NCBI GenBank assembly: GCA_946122785.1 | Contig: CAMGYJ010000010.1 | Coordinates: 9,709,467-9,773,466, forward strand | Direction of reading: 5' to 3' | DNA length: 64,000 nucleotides | Source: Linum tenue | Lineage: Eukaryota; Streptophyta; Magnoliopsida; Malpighiales; Linaceae | Shown: piece by piece, positions 10,776-22,510 of the stretch | Layout of the letters: every line of letters starts with the position of its first letter | Numbering within the stretch: the stretch's first letter is position 1 | Notes under the pieces: model-generated | The model's database searches: none | Seen by the model: only the letters and a program-made list of their open reading frames with translations | Told to the model about the DNA's origin: nothing | Program-made: the position numbers and the translations under genes

Positions 10776-12455
10776 TTAGTGTCACCTCCCTTACTCTATA
10801 TCACTATATCAGTCTAGTGACTGAATGTTGCAAATTTTGTATGCAGATTATAAAAGCCCTTAATCTCTTTAGGAAAAAGACAGGCACTAACAAATACTTT
10901 TGGGTAAGGACTTGCAGTGTTAATATTAATACTTGTAGTGGAATGGGTAACACTTTTAAGATTTTGCTTAAGGTCAGTAATTTCTCCACAGATACACCTA
11001 GATAAAAAGGTTCCAACTGGAGCAGGACTTGGTGGTGGAAGCAGCAATGCTGCAACTGCACTGTGGGCTGCCAATCAATTCAGTGGCGGTCTTGCCACCG
11101 AGGAAGAGCTCCAGGAATGGTCTGGAGAGATTGGTTCGGACATTCCTTTCTTCTTCTCTCATGGAGCAGCCTATTGTACTGGTCGTGGTGAGGTATGAAT
11201 CCACGTTCTTTGAGATGCAGGCTTGAAGATATTCACACTTCACTTCATGTTCTGATGATACTTGATTGGTAAAGACTAAAGAGTGTATCTTGATACCAAA
11301 GTTCGGACAGTAGGCCTTGCTTTTTGCCTGATAAAACAAGTTGGTTGTTAAAAAAAAAAGACAGGGATAATTAAGTTATCTCCTCAGCTATTACAGTTTC
11401 CAAGTGAATGAATATTAGTAAGCTCATTCGACACAAAATGCTCCATGAGAGCATTAGCTGCGAGTTCGAACTGATTTAGTTGTTGTTGTTGTATAACATT
11501 TTTTTCCTTGGCTTGTTCAGGTTGTTGAAGATATGGCCTCACCTATTGCTTTAGACATTCCTATGGTTCTTGTTAAGCCCCCACAAGCCTGCCCAACTGG
11601 TGAAGTCTATAAGGTAATGTGGTTTAATTTGCAACAGTCTTGAAACCTTCATGCAAACTAGTTTAGTCTCAGAAAGTGTCTTGACAGTTAACTTGTGTGA
11701 CATATTAGCATCTCCGAGTGGACCAAGCTAGTCAAGTTGATCCATTGACTTTGCTAGAGATGATATCAAGGATGGCATATCACAAGATGTTTGCATAAAT
11801 GATCTGGGTATGAACTCAAATAACATTATCATAGTTTAATTCGTAAAAGTGATTCCGTCTTCTATCTCTTGAATAGATTTTTGTTTCATTTCCCTCCATC
11901 CAATATGAAAGCGACTATCTATCCTTGGCTGCAGAACTTCCAGCGTTTGAAGTTCTTCCATCACTTAAAAGGTTGAAGCAGCGTATGGCAGCAGCTGGCC
12001 GTGGACAATATGATGCTGTTTTCATGTCTGGAAGGCACCTTTTTACTATCTACAATGCCACGTGATTTGAATTTTATGGTTTATCTAGTCCAAGAACCTG
12101 CATAGTATCAGTGGTTCGGTTTCTGTAAAGTTGATAACCACACACCAAATGAAATGATTCTGTGCACTTTGCCAATGTGTGTGAGTTTTCCAGTGGTAGC
12201 ACCATTGTCGACATTGGTTCACCAGATCCTCCGCAATTTGTGTACGATGATGAAGAATATCAGGACGTTTTCTTGACAGGTAAAAGATGTAAAATGGTGA
12301 CGGTGAATATTTGGAAAAACATGCTTCATGATATACTTGGTAACTTAGAGTTTGCACCAGTAACCAATCAGTGGTACAAGGAACCCGCTTCCATCACTTC
12401 CACCATCTCCCCCTCGGAGTTCTCTCGATCTACCGCTCGAGAATCAAGTTTGTAG

Positions 12456-13272
12456 AAAAAAGAAGCCATCTTTGTGTCAATCGGTGGTTGGTCTTGTTGT
12501 TTTCGTTCTAGAGGGTGTGCTATAATTTTTCCGGCACCTGAGGCCTGAGGGTGATGTTTAGAAATAACAGTGAAATAGTTTCTTTTTGCGCAGATGGGAA
12601 AAGTTATGTAATAGTTTCTTTTTTAGTAGAAGCTGCTTAGCGTTGTAATTGAAGTGCAATAACCATGAGAGTATTCTCTTCTGCATTCAAAGACTACACA
12701 GACCCACCTGGATGGAATCCATATCAGCAGATCCGAGTTATGGCTGAACGAAACCGAGGATGGCAACCCTCCTCGATGGAGAGGACAACATTGAAACCAT
12801 TGGGGAAACACTCCCCTGATGGTGAATCAGTACCAACCTATACCATTGAGATGACGATTACTGTATTAATTTACCAAGGTGTTTAAGCTCAATTTGAGAG
12901 GTGAAACCATTTCTGCTCAATGAACCATGGAAATTTTGCATTTTCCCTCCCTACTAGTTTGGAAGATGGTGTGGGTTCACGAGGGTACTCGCTTTCGACT
13001 CGTAACCTTGCCGATTCAAAGTTCATCAATCACAGTCACACTACAGGCTTCCTCTCTAACCTCTCAGGAACTGTAAATCCAAAGGGAACGGCAGCATTCA
13101 AGAAAATATAACTCGTTGAGATGCCACTTATCTTCACTAAGGATATTCAACAAATCGACAGAAAAGCAGACAACCCAACAGCAACCATAAAATTCAAACA
13201 CATTTTTCTTGTCCTTCTTTCCTCTTTTTTTCCTTTTTCATTTTTATTCAAGGCCTCCCCCAACCCACCCTA
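12456..13272. other. Intergenic region with ISPE and UBA-gene 3' ends
   Basis: Two genes converge here: ISPE on plus and the UBA-protein gene on minus. The first 200 nt are probably the ISPE 3' UTR and the last 150 nt the 3' UTR of the minus-strand gene. Short open frames of 60-75 codons on the plus strand (for example 12665-12886) show no family features and I do not call them genes. No repeats are evident. Confidence 0.4.
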
Positions 13273-15348
13273 CTACAGTGAAGGAGAAGAAACAAACTGT
13301 CTGGGTAAGCTAAACAGATCTTTCCCCTCAAATGGAGACGTCCACTCATGCGAACCGCCAGCCGACGTTTCTGGGTTAGCCACCCCGCCACCATCCTGCA
13401 GCCCTGCAAAGCCACCTACACCATTCATACTTGGAGCTGCTCTCATCGCAAGCTTTGCACCCAACCCTGACCCTGCAGGGTCATAACCCTGGGTGGCACC
13501 ATTCTTTAACGACCCTTGCCCTAGACAGAATGTAGCATTAGGCCTTGGAGAAGACAAACTCCGATCCAAACTCCAGTCTATGTTCGTGTAGTCTAACTGT
13601 GCCATTGAGCTTGCAGTGGTCCAATCCACCGGTGAGGAGGCCCCCGACGAAACAGTCGAACCGAAGCCAGAGAAGAGGCCAAGGTTAGAAGCAGCAGCAA
13701 GGGTTGACGCTGACCCTGGTCTGTTACTCCATAACCCATTCCCTCCTCTGCTTGTCTCTAGGGGACTGCTTCCAGGAATAAAATGTTGCTGCTGCTGCTG
13801 CTGCTGCTGATACGGAAGATGATGGTTGTGGAACATCTGACTAGAAGAAGTTAGGTGGTTTGGGCTTAGGCTGCTTGGAATCTGGGGAACAAATCCGTTG
13901 CCGGGCTTCATCATATCAACGCCGTTTGGAGGGTACCAACTGAGGCCAGCAGACCCAGGTGGAGGCGATGAGCTCATGCTTGTAACTGCTGGAAGTTGTT
14001 TCGTATTTACAGTAGTTTGGGGTCGCTGCATCATGATTACAGGTTCTCTAACAGTAGTTCCACCAGGGAGAAAGTTCTTGTTATTATATTCACTCCCAAC
14101 AGATGATGATGATGCATACCTGCTGGTATCTGCCTTGGGTGGTTGTGGTGAAACTTGCAAAGGAGACGACAGAGAGTAAGAAACAGATGGAATATTATTA
14201 GATGTTGGCACACCAGTCCACCTTTTCTCTGATACCGCCACACCAGAGACCAACTTTGTCGGTTGTATTCTGTTCAAAGGCTGCTGTAAGTTCTTCACCA
14301 TCCCAGGTTCAGGAGATCCTCCTCCTCCCAAGGCAGGAGGAACAGCAGCTTTCATGTAGTTGAAGTCTCTATTATCATCTCGTCTCTGTTGTATAGCCAC
14401 AGAAGGTTGACTATGATTTGGTCTTACTTGAGGTCTCATAACATTCTGATGACTGACAGATACTGGAACCCCCTTCCCACCGTTAACCATTGTTGGGGGA
14501 TCACCAGTTTCTTCAGGCTTTGGAGGTGCAGGAGGAGGATCAAGCTTCATCCTCCTCAAACTCTCTGCAGCTTTATCAAGGTCACCTTCAGAACCAACTA
14601 CTGCCCTTTCAATCTCTTGCTTTGTGCACTTGTATCTCACTTCTAAATCAGCAATCCGAGCAAGCTCATCCGATATATCAATTTTCAGATTCCCACCGCC
14701 ACCGAGATTCTGATCTCTGTGTTTATCATCTGTATCTTCACCACTTTCAAACAGCCACGACACAGATTCCTCTACTTTACCTTCATTAAGTATTAGAGCC
14801 ATGGTAGCTCTTTCGTGTGAGAATCCCATGGCAACGAGCTGCTGAGCAAGTGCTTCGAGCTTCCTTGACATTAGATAGCCGCTGCACCGCTCATGCAATT
14901 CCTGTGCTCGCCTTTCCTTCTGGCGCTGATGCTTCCTCTCATTCTTCTGACGGATTTTCTCTCTCTTGTCATTGTCAGCAACACCCGGAATTGTTGCTTC
15001 CTGGCGTGCTGGAGTGTTGGAGGTCTTCTCCTTGTGGTGATCTTCTGAATCACCAGACCAGCTTCCATTGTTTGAGACAGAATCATATTCCACACCACCA
15101 GCTCCACCAAACTGATCATCTGTCTCATCTATGTTGCGGAATCTGCCATTGTTGTGTATGGGAGAGGCGGCAGATGTTGGCACTGTTTCAAGTGTATGGA
15201 ATGTTCCAGACAGTGGATTGTATGCACTGGCTGGGATGCTACTACTGCTACCTCCATTAACAGTGCCTGATGGAGGCTTTGATAATGCCTTCTGTGGTTC
15301 TTTGCCAGATTTCTTGTCCTTGTTCTTGGCTCTTGATGCGGGAGACAT
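13273..15348 (-). CDS. UBA-domain protein with basic N-terminal helix and poly-Gln tract
   Basis: A single coding exon of 691 codons. I start it at the ATG at 15348 (MSPASRAKNK); the codon just upstream is GTG, not a start. Features by residue: a Lys/Ser-rich N-terminus, a strongly basic helix at about 126-150 (KREKIRQKNERKHQRQKERR), a UBA domain at about 162-203 (KLEALAQQLVAMGFSHERA then ALILNEGKVEESVSWLF), and a second helical segment DLEVRYKCTKQEIERAV. A long low-complexity Ser/Pro/Gly/Asn-rich tail follows, with eight consecutive Gln. UBA domains bind ubiquitin. Plants have a conserved family of such proteins annotated only as UBA/TS-N domain proteins, so the exact role is unknown. No disruptions are seen. 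The stop is TAG at 13273-13275. Confidence 0.9.
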   Translation of the reverse strand: MSPASRAKNKDKKSGKEPQKALSKPPSGTVNGGSSSSIPASAYNPLSGTFHTLETVPTSAASPIHNNGRFRNIDETDDQFGGAGGVEYDSVSNNGSWSGDSEDHHKEKTSNTPARQEATIPGVADNDKREKIRQKNERKHQRQKERRAQELHERCSGYLMSRKLEALAQQLVAMGFSHERATMALILNEGKVEESVSWLFESGEDTDDKHRDQNLGGGGNLKIDISDELARIADLEVRYKCTKQEIERAVVGSEGDLDKAAESLRRMKLDPPPAPPKPEETGDPPTMVNGGKGVPVSVSHQNVMRPQVRPNHSQPSVAIQQRRDDNRDFNYMKAAVPPALGGGGSPEPGMVKNLQQPLNRIQPTKLVSGVAVSEKRWTGVPTSNNIPSVSYSLSSPLQVSPQPPKADTSRYASSSSVGSEYNNKNFLPGGTTVREPVIMMQRPQTTVNTKQLPAVTSMSSSPPPGSAGLSWYPPNGVDMMKPGNGFVPQIPSSLSPNHLTSSSQMFHNHHLPYQQQQQQQQHFIPGSSPLETSRGGNGLWSNRPGSASTLAAASNLGLFSGFGSTVSSGASSPVDWTTASSMAQLDYTNIDWSLDRSLSSPRPNATFCLGQGSLKNGATQGYDPAGSGLGAKLAMRAAPSMNGVGGFAGLQDGGGVANPETSAGGSHEWTSPFEGKDLFSLPRQFVSSPSL
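13785..13809 (-). repeat. CAG trinucleotide repeat in coding sequence
   Basis: About seven perfect CAG units plus one CAA encode the eight-Gln tract of the UBA protein (PYQQQQQQQQHF). It is in frame, so length changes would only alter the tract. Likely polymorphic. Confidence 0.85.
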
Positions 15349-17430
15349 CACTACCTCGAAGTAGAGACTGGCTCCTGTAAGTTTTTAAGACAACAAGACA
15401 ACATTTTCTGGTCAGACTCACACTAGGAAGTATGCTCATTATTTGAGTAACAAACAAAAGGACGAATCTTAATATAGACAGAGTCCATAATGGCAGTAAC
15501 TTGAGCAAAGGTGCAAAACAACAGTTTGTTGTCTGCACGTATAAGTCGGAACAAAATCAAAGACAAGCAGCTGTGGTAGGACAATAGCTAACACACAATT
15601 ATTCCCCCACAGAGAATGGGATTCTTTATAGAGTTCAAAACCGGTCAGACAACTATCTTTCTTCCTATATCCATGTGGCCAAGTTCATTCCGTTATGGTT
15701 TTGTCACTCTTATACTTGTAGCGGATGTAGCCCACACAAGAAGGAATTGCAGGCCCCACACTCTTGCATTTACCCTGTTTCAGACGTCTCAAAGAAATCC
15801 AACAAAAATAACGTTGCATCTTTTCATGCGAGTATCAAAACAAAACAAATCTCTACATTAATGCAAACATTGAGGTAGCAAACAAGATGGCGACGATCCA
15901 AATTTCAAATCAAGCTGTCACAATCACCATCGAGACAGTTTTAAAAGCCAAACTACCACATTAAAAAGCTATGCCAGATATAACGCTTCCCTTCAATGTT
16001 CCGCATAATGAAAGAGTACATTACCCATGGAACATGATGATACAAGCCATAGAAACAATTGTCAACTGTCTTCAATCAGTTTTCTTAATTTCTGTGTCAA
16101 AAGATATAGCCAGCAAGTATCTATTCGGACCAATGTGGGAATTTCATCGAAAGCTAGAAGAACCACAAAAGATAACAATCCCAACACAGCCATTAATAAG
16201 ACCACATCTTATGCAAGTAATAGGAGGATTGCTACTCAAACATCTTCCGCAATTAAGGTAACAGTTCCAAGCTTTGACCAGATGCTCCCTCCTCATAGAA
16301 TAAACTCTCATAAGATAGATCGCATGAAAGCAAGCATCATATCATATCGTATCCAAGAGGTGCACTTCTCCATTTCGGCTTGAATATATCCACCACAAAG
16401 CCATTGCTGATCAACACTATTAGACCAAAAGTATTCTACAAACCCACAGAATATCTCAAGAATAAACAACTCCAAGGGATTGCATAGTGGTGATGGGGCG
16501 ATCAAAACATCGAACCCACTCCAAACTTGGGGCCAACATCACCAATGAGAAGGAAGAAAGTGCTACATTTTGCATTCCAACTAAGAAATGAAGCACAACA
16601 GCTAGGGGTTGCAAAGAACAATAATTAACCGCGCAACCAGGCCAGCAAACTCAAGTCCAAACGTTTACAAACTCCGTTTCACTTCCTCATAGTACAGTGT
16701 AGACTACTACTATTCAGACTCATCCGCCCTTATCAGAACTCATCAGAAGTTATTGCCGGAATAGTGAAAATCAAGATTCTCCATCCACCCCCTACGAACA
16801 GCCAAGAGAGTCCATAATCCAGTTTGACAGCTGATCCCGTAGCACAAGACGTGGGGATTGATTACAACAAAATTGAAGACAGAAAAAGATCAAAGCCAAA
16901 GCACCGGCGGGGGATGGGATTTTCCATCACAATTGATCAGTAATTGGGCGGAATTAGGGATTAACAAAATAGAATCACGCGACTCTCAACATCAGAGACG
17001 ATTGACAACCAAGGAGATCCCTACTAAAACTACACGCCACGGATTCATCCCCCAACTCCGAGTCCCGGGCCGACTGAAACAATAGAATTACAATTGTGCC
17101 AGCTCGTCGAGGAATTCACCCAGAATGAGTACGGAATTCAAAATCACGGTAGAAAGATACAGGAGAGAGAAGGGAGGGATGCCAACCTGGAAGAAAGATT
17201 GGAGGGGAGAGAGGACGAGACGGAGTGATCGATGTTGCAACCACGGCGGCGGCGGCGGCGGCGAAAGCGATCGGAGAAGGGCAATCGAAGCGCGCGAGAG
17301 ATGGCAGGTGAGAGCAGACGGATTGATTTTGGACAAAAAGAGGTTAGCAGGGAGGGAAAATGGGGAAGAAGAGAGACGAAAGACGGGATAGGTGTTTCGA
17401 GGCCCAGACTGAATCGACGGGATTAGGGTT
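15349..17430 (-). other. 5' leader and leader intron of the UBA-protein gene
   Basis: Upstream of the ATG, the minus strand shows a CTTACAG acceptor at about 15376-15382, about 27 nt before the start codon. A matching donor, CCAG/GTTGGC, is found near 17180-17190. This implies a leader intron of roughly 1.8 kb. The outer leader exon (about 17190-17430) contains GCC repeats (minus strand, near 17240-17265) and pyrimidine tracts typical of plant 5' UTRs, including CAAAACCCTAATC. No other gene is seen in the intron. Intron boundaries are inferred from motifs only. Confidence 0.55.
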
Positions 17431-17500
17431 TTGAAAGAAAGGGGCAGAAAAAGAGAGCAGACAGAAGAACTATTTTATTTAACAGAAACCAATAATAATG
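17431..17500 (-). promoter_or_regulatory. Probable core promoter of the UBA-protein gene
   Basis: Read on the minus strand, a TTAAATAAAATAG A/T box lies near 17470-17482, followed by TTCTTCTGTCTGCTCTC pyrimidine-rich sequence and then the leader. The spacing fits a TATA box about 30 nt from a start in the pyrimidine tract. Weak evidence. Confidence 0.35.
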
Positions 17501-17631
17501 TCAATTTCATAATGGCTTTATATTTTTATACATTTATTTTTGTTTCTTTTACGGAATCAACAAAGTCCAAACAAACAAAATAAACTTTTTCATTATTATA
17601 AAATAATAATAAAGTCGGCACCGATCTAAAG

Positions 17632-18058
17632 CAGGTTGGCTTTGTCTCAGAAAAGATAAGGTCCTCCCACCTACTATTGAGAAGACGTCCTACCAACGGA
17701 GAATATGATATTTGTGTAATGATAATATAGTATACGATCTACAAGAATACATATTCGTCAAACAAGAAAAAAGTTTTCTTATAATAGATAGTAGTATGAA
17801 ATCAAGCTTTCAAGAATATAATATTTATGTTATGAGAATATGATAGATGATATTTATGTTATGAGAAGATGATATTCTGGAAGGCTGGATTTCATACTAC
17901 TATCTATTATAATAATATATTTTTTTTGTTGGACGAATATGTATTCTTGTAAATCGTATACTATATTATCATTACACAAATATCATATTCTCCGCTGGGA
18001 GGACATCCTCCCAATAGTAGGTGGGAGGACCATATCCGATCCGACTTTGTCCAACCTG
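17632..18058. mobile_element. Foldback (long-TIR) MITE
   Basis: Two arms of about 170 nt are inverted copies: 17632-17810 and 17890-18058. Matching words, given 5' to 3' on the left arm and found reverse-complemented on the right, are CAGGTTGG, GGTCCTCCCACCTACTATTG, AGAATATGATATTTGTGTAA, ACAAGAATACATATTCGTC and ATAATAGATAGTAGTATGAA. The loop (about 17811-17889) carries a direct repeat, ATATTTATGTTATGAGAA. It has no coding capacity. The outermost ends diverge and no target duplication was found, so superfamily is open. Confidence 0.8.
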
Positions 18059-19292
18059 TTCCCACTTCCCGGCTCTCTCCCTTTGAAAAAAAAACAGAGA
18101 ATAATAAAAATGTTAGAATTACTCGGAAGTTATAAATTTATAATTCCACAAAAGTTTAAATTCCCCTCCAAAAGTGTTCTGGTACGAGTGGAGAGTTTCA
18201 AAAGTCCAAAATTCCACTTTCACTCATAATCTAGTTTAGAGTAGATTTCATCATTCTAATTACAAAAAAAAAAATCATTATTTTCTGTAAGTACTAATAA
18301 TTAATTAAAACATTTTGATAATTTATTTTCTGTAAGTACCATTATTAGTTTAGATAGTCATAGATTCATCACATGCTTGTCATATTGAGTTGTGACATCA
18401 ACTATTCAGAAGTTTTAATCATAATGAAGTGTGCATCAACTGTTCATTCAACTTTAATTATACTTAATTGTGACACCCCGCTCTTCCCAAAAGTCAAAAT
18501 GACTAACATACCCTTGGGTCAAGTTCCACCGTATTACCGATGAGGAGTAAAAATGTGAACTAATTGTTCAAACGATGTCGAGTTTCGACATGAAGTGAGA
18601 AAATTTGAGACGTTAACTGAATTTCGGATTAAACTCACCCGTTATTAGGAAATTCCCAAGATAACCCCGAGGAAATTAAACCTAACCTAACCCTACTTCT
18701 CTCTCGACCCTCTGGTTTTCCCCAAACCTAAATCTACCAATTACCGAGAGGCGCAGGAGACAAATTTGCCCAGCCCGTTCAATTCCCTCTTCGACATAGG
18801 AAAGCAGGCATCTCTCCTCGCTCTCGGCCAAAGCTCCACTGCCGCCATTCTTTGCCTTCCATCATCACCGCCCAGCAAGTTGGTCCACCATTGCTTCTTC
18901 TTTTCCTTTGCACCGTAACCGCCAAGCAGTAGAGACAAAACCACCATGGGATTGAGGTATGAGTCTCCGCAATGGAATTATATTAATGATGATGGTTTAT
19001 TTCATCCAATCACGAGGCTAAAAGGGAATTGAAGATTATCGTTCATGGAATTGAGGCGGTGGGGTTTAGAGATTTATGCCATGGTTACAGTGGTGATCGA
19101 GGTGCTCGGCCCTAAGTGCCAAAAGGAGTCAATTTTTGGAATGGTAACGTGTAGTGGATGGAATGGATGTGGATCATGGTATTACAAGCAATGCTGAGTG
19201 GTTGCGGAAATATTGTTGACACTTTTCGATCGTACGAAGGACTAGGCCCATTCGAAGTAAATTCAAGGCAGTCGACTTCATCATAAGGTGAG

Positions 19293-20654
19293 TGACTCAC
19301 TCCTATTGTCACTCTAGAAAATGGCCAAGTGTAACCACTTCCTAAAGCGTAGTATAGCGGGTTTGGGTTTTAATGTCAACCCGGGTCCTAGATGTGATGA
19401 CTACTCAGTGAATTCTCGTTATCTAGCAGTGAACTTTTAGTGCAGATTCAAACAAACAAAAACACAAAGCAAGTTTAACGGTTGTTCAAGTCAAGAGAGG
19501 TCACCCGGATATGGTTCCCCCTAGACTGCAGTTAAGCCGGATTGCAATTTACCAAGTTCAGTTTTTATGAAAGTTATACTGCGGAAGGTTCTTAAATAGC
19601 CTGAAGTCTCGACTAAAGGTCTCCAGACCCTCTCAATCTGAGTCTCTAGCGGGCGACTAACCTCCTCCGGAGTAAACAGATTGAGGCCCTAACGAACCAA
19701 ACCTCCACTACCGAATGGAATTCGGTACAGAATAGCGAATTGGCTCTCGACTAAAGTCACCAATTCACTATCTTCAATTAAGGGTACTCTATCAACCTAG
19801 GCAAATATTCTCATTCTAGGTCAAAGCAGAAACAACAGGAATTTGATCAGGATTCAAGTCATTCAATCATTCAAACCTCAATCGAATATAATCAATTCAC
19901 AAACTCTGTACATGGGTTCATACAATCAGACCTAGCATACAAATCTAGGGTTCCCCATACCCAGATGAATGGGGGAACTACTCCATAGAGAAAGAAGCAA
20001 AAGCAGATTCAGACGCGGAAATCATACTGTGAAGACGGATTTCTGCTCCTGGACGTTTAATCGGCACTTCTCCAAGCTCAAGCCGGGCTCCAATGGTGAT
20101 GAAGATCAAGCTATGGCACTTGGGAACTCTGGTTCGTCGCTTTCTCTCTCTAGAAATCGCTTTCTCTCTCAAAAACTCGGATCCCTTGAAAGTTGGCCTT
20201 CTTTTTCTTTTATTAGCTGCCAGATCGCGATACCCGGTCGAAATACCCAGTCGGGTATTTTGAGTCTCGACCGGGTATAAATGGAACGCGCCGTTTCATC
20301 TAGGGGAAAAATCCCCGGTCTGACTTCATAATCCCCGACCGGGGATTTAAGCCATTTGCCCGGGCCCCCTTCTGTTTCTCACGGGTGCCCAAAGTGGGAA
20401 ATACCCGACCATGGCCAGAAAATACCCAGTCGGGTATTTTTGCCTTTGGCCGGGTATTTTGGCTCATCAGCCCCCTTCTTCCCAACTTCGCTCCTTTCGA
20501 CCTAGAACTCGTTTCTCCGCCTCGATTCCAACGCCGGGTCCTGAAATATGACATAAACACACAACCTAGCGTGAAATCGGCTTAAAACACGAGATTCCAC
20601 ATCACAAACGGCTTCAGAATAGGGGCGAAAATATGTGTAATTATCGGTCTATCA
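19293..20654 (-). repeat. 3' LTR of the Tat/Athila-like element
   Basis: 1362 nt, lying at the left because the element is on minus. It contains a palindrome array at 20222-20465 (CCCGGTCGGG core) and the shared box ACACAACCTAGCG at 20558-20570. Open frames inside it (for example 19969-20280) also occur in the other LTR and carry no known domain, so I do not call them genes. Confidence 0.95.
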
Positions 20655-22093
20655 AACTCCCCCACACTTAACCGTTTGCTTGTCCCCAAGCAAACCAAGT
20701 CAGACACCAGGTAAGCTCAAAACGTTTCAGTCAAGCAGGCCTTAGGGCAAATCGTAACGGCACAAAACACGTGGATCATACTGGCTTTCGATCATCAACA
20801 CATGGCAACTCGAATGACAACCTAGACAACCACCACAGACGATATTCGAATGCAATAAAGTCGAGCAAAGGAAGAGTTCTCTCCTGTTCACCAACCAACA
20901 TAGACTCGACTCAACCACTTGTTCAAAACAGTCACTTCATGCACATAGCTCAAGATATCAGAATTAAGACCGAGCAATATAGGTCCTCACCGGGGTAAAG
21001 AGTATAGAGAATATGAGAAAATGAATCACTCACTCTCGACTAGTGGGGTCAGGACAATTTGATGCGAAAAATGCGCATGCTTATTCTCTCAATCCCTAAC
21101 GTCTCTTCGCCATGAATGCAGCCTCTAAATGCTAGAGTTCACATAGGGGGTGTCACCACTAACTAATCCGGAGGTCTAGACACGGGTTCAAATGACTGGC
21201 TAGGGTCTTGGACATGGGGAAAAGGCCTTTTAGGTGGTGGTAGTTATAGCACAAGGTTCCACATTTCCAAACCCAACAAAACCACAGTCAAACAAACCAA
21301 TAACTTTCATTCTGCTATTCTGCATTACTCAACTTCTTTAGGCACAAGAGCGAAGGAGGTTATATAAATGTTAGCATTTCCTAGCAAGACTGCTAAGAAA
21401 CACTACCTAATGGGCACTATTCAGAATTTTGGTGGTGGCTCTCTTTTGCTTTCAATTTTTTTTTTGTTTTTCTTTATTTTCTTTGAGAAAACCACCACCT
21501 CTGCACATTTTTTCAATAACACGCCCAACTTTTAAGCCCTTCCTCCAACCCTCACATTACATTTAGCAGAAATAGCAGAGAACATGTAAAAATCACTCTG
21601 TGGAACCTTCTAAAAGATGCAAAAGGGTGACTTTTCATTGAAGACCGAAAGAATGGAAAACACACGGCTCAAAGGGGCTGACTAGGGGTATGACACACCA
21701 GGACAGTCAATTTGGTCGTGGGCTAATCCTATGCCTCCATCATCTTAGCTAGTGACAACGTGAATGCTACATTTCATGGAAGAGGGATCTATCGCACAAG
21801 AAAGAAACGAGCAGGCTCAAATCTCACATGGCTACCTATATGCTCTATCTCACATTCTGATTCCCTGAACTAGATGCATAAATGACTGTCAAAAGCAAGT
21901 GATCAAACCAAGTCACATTTGGTGAGCAAACAGTTGAAAAACTGAACCCCTACACAATTCTACTGCACATCTCAGTCATCATAATAAGTTGTCTAAGTCA
22001 CACTCAAGTTGTCATGTATCAAGTCAAAAGCCATTCAATTCACTAATCACATCCACAGTGCCAATACATTCAATCATCAAGCAAACAGCCGTG

Positions 22094-22141
22094 CTTGGAG
22101 CCCTCAAATTTAAAAATTTGGACAGTGGACTAGGCTCCAAG
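22094..22141 (-). other. Conserved hairpin with CTTGGAGCC/GGCTCCAAG stem
   Basis: Nine-base arms CTTGGAGCC and GGCTCCAAG enclose a second inverted word, AAATTT...AAATTT. The same arrangement, with a different central spacer, lies at 36442-36491. It sits in the untranslated part between coding region and 3' LTR. Confidence 0.6.
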
Positions 22142-22176
22142 CACACAAACAGATCTAATGCAGTCAAAAGATAAAC

Positions 22177-22212
22177 ACCCCCCACACTTAAGATCGACAT
22201 TGCCCTCAATGG
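22177..22212 (-). other. Internal polypurine-like module (CCATTGAGGGCAATGTCG)
   Basis: On the minus strand, CCATTGAGGGCAATGTCG is followed by CTTAAGTGTGGGGGG. The same module is at 36355-36406. It resembles the AAGTGTGGGGG polypurine tract next to the 3' LTR of this element, so it may act as an internal second-strand primer, or be a remnant of one. Function is inferred. Confidence 0.5.
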
Positions 22213-22472
22213 AGAAGAGGGAAGGGAAAGGGGAACGATGTTACCGGTATGCACGGACTGCAGGAGACTAGAAGCGGACCAGTCGAGTGAAGCGGACTGG
22301 AGAGAGACCAGTCTGGAACAAAGCACAGCTAAAGGGAAACAGAAGAGCTCAAGCACAATATGTTAGGTCCAATGTCAGCCCAATAAGACATCATCCAAAA
22401 CAAAAGAAAGCAAACCAAAACCAAACTGGATTACAATCCGACTCAAAACACAAGAAAGAAAGTCAAACCGTG

Positions 22473-22490
22473 GTGGGGTTGCCTCCCCAC
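22473..22490 (-). other. Conserved hairpin GTGGGG-AGGCAA-CCCCAC
   Basis: On the element's sense strand a 6-bp stem closes a six-base loop AGGCAA, just after the coding frame ends. The same hairpin, with one stem pair changed from G-C to T-A, occurs at 36153-36170 in another element. Likely an RNA structure of the retroelement transcript. Confidence 0.65.
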
Positions 22491-22510
22491 AAGTGCTTCT
22501 TTACCGTCTT

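Larger units (their letters stand above)
4996..12455 (+). pseudogene. ISPE: 4-diphosphocytidyl-2-C-methyl-D-erythritol kinase (CMK), disrupted copy
   Basis: The intact enzyme phosphorylates CDP-methylerythritol in the plastid MEP isoprenoid pathway (GHMP kinase family). Exons read by splice sites and homology: 4996-5160 (transit peptide, MAASSLLWNN), 5243-5278 plus 9344-9403, 9502-9570, 9694-9796, 10847-10903, 10992-11192 (ATP motif PTGAGLGGGSSNAA), 11521-11613, 11709-11807, 11935-12034, 12194-12279, 12349-12455. Family landmarks run in order: VYDPDERLNKL, SPCKINVFLRIT, GSDIPFFFSHGAAYCTGRGE, SGSTIV, QWYKEPAS. Three lesions break it: a 4-kb retrotransposon in exon 2 (after codon 67), exon 4 of 103 nt where 105 is expected (2-nt loss, immediate stop after GDN), and exon 8 one nucleotide short. 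Intron 9 appears to start with GC, not GT. Identity is near certain; loss of function is inferred from the lesions. Confidence 0.93.

Noticed and set aside
12665..12886. A 73-codon plus-strand frame after ISPE
   Set aside because: No homology recognised, no splice or promoter context, and length is within chance expectation.
13616..15260. Several plus-strand open frames of 60-147 codons
   Set aside because: They are antisense to the UBA-protein coding exon and have low-complexity composition; the minus-strand gene explains them.
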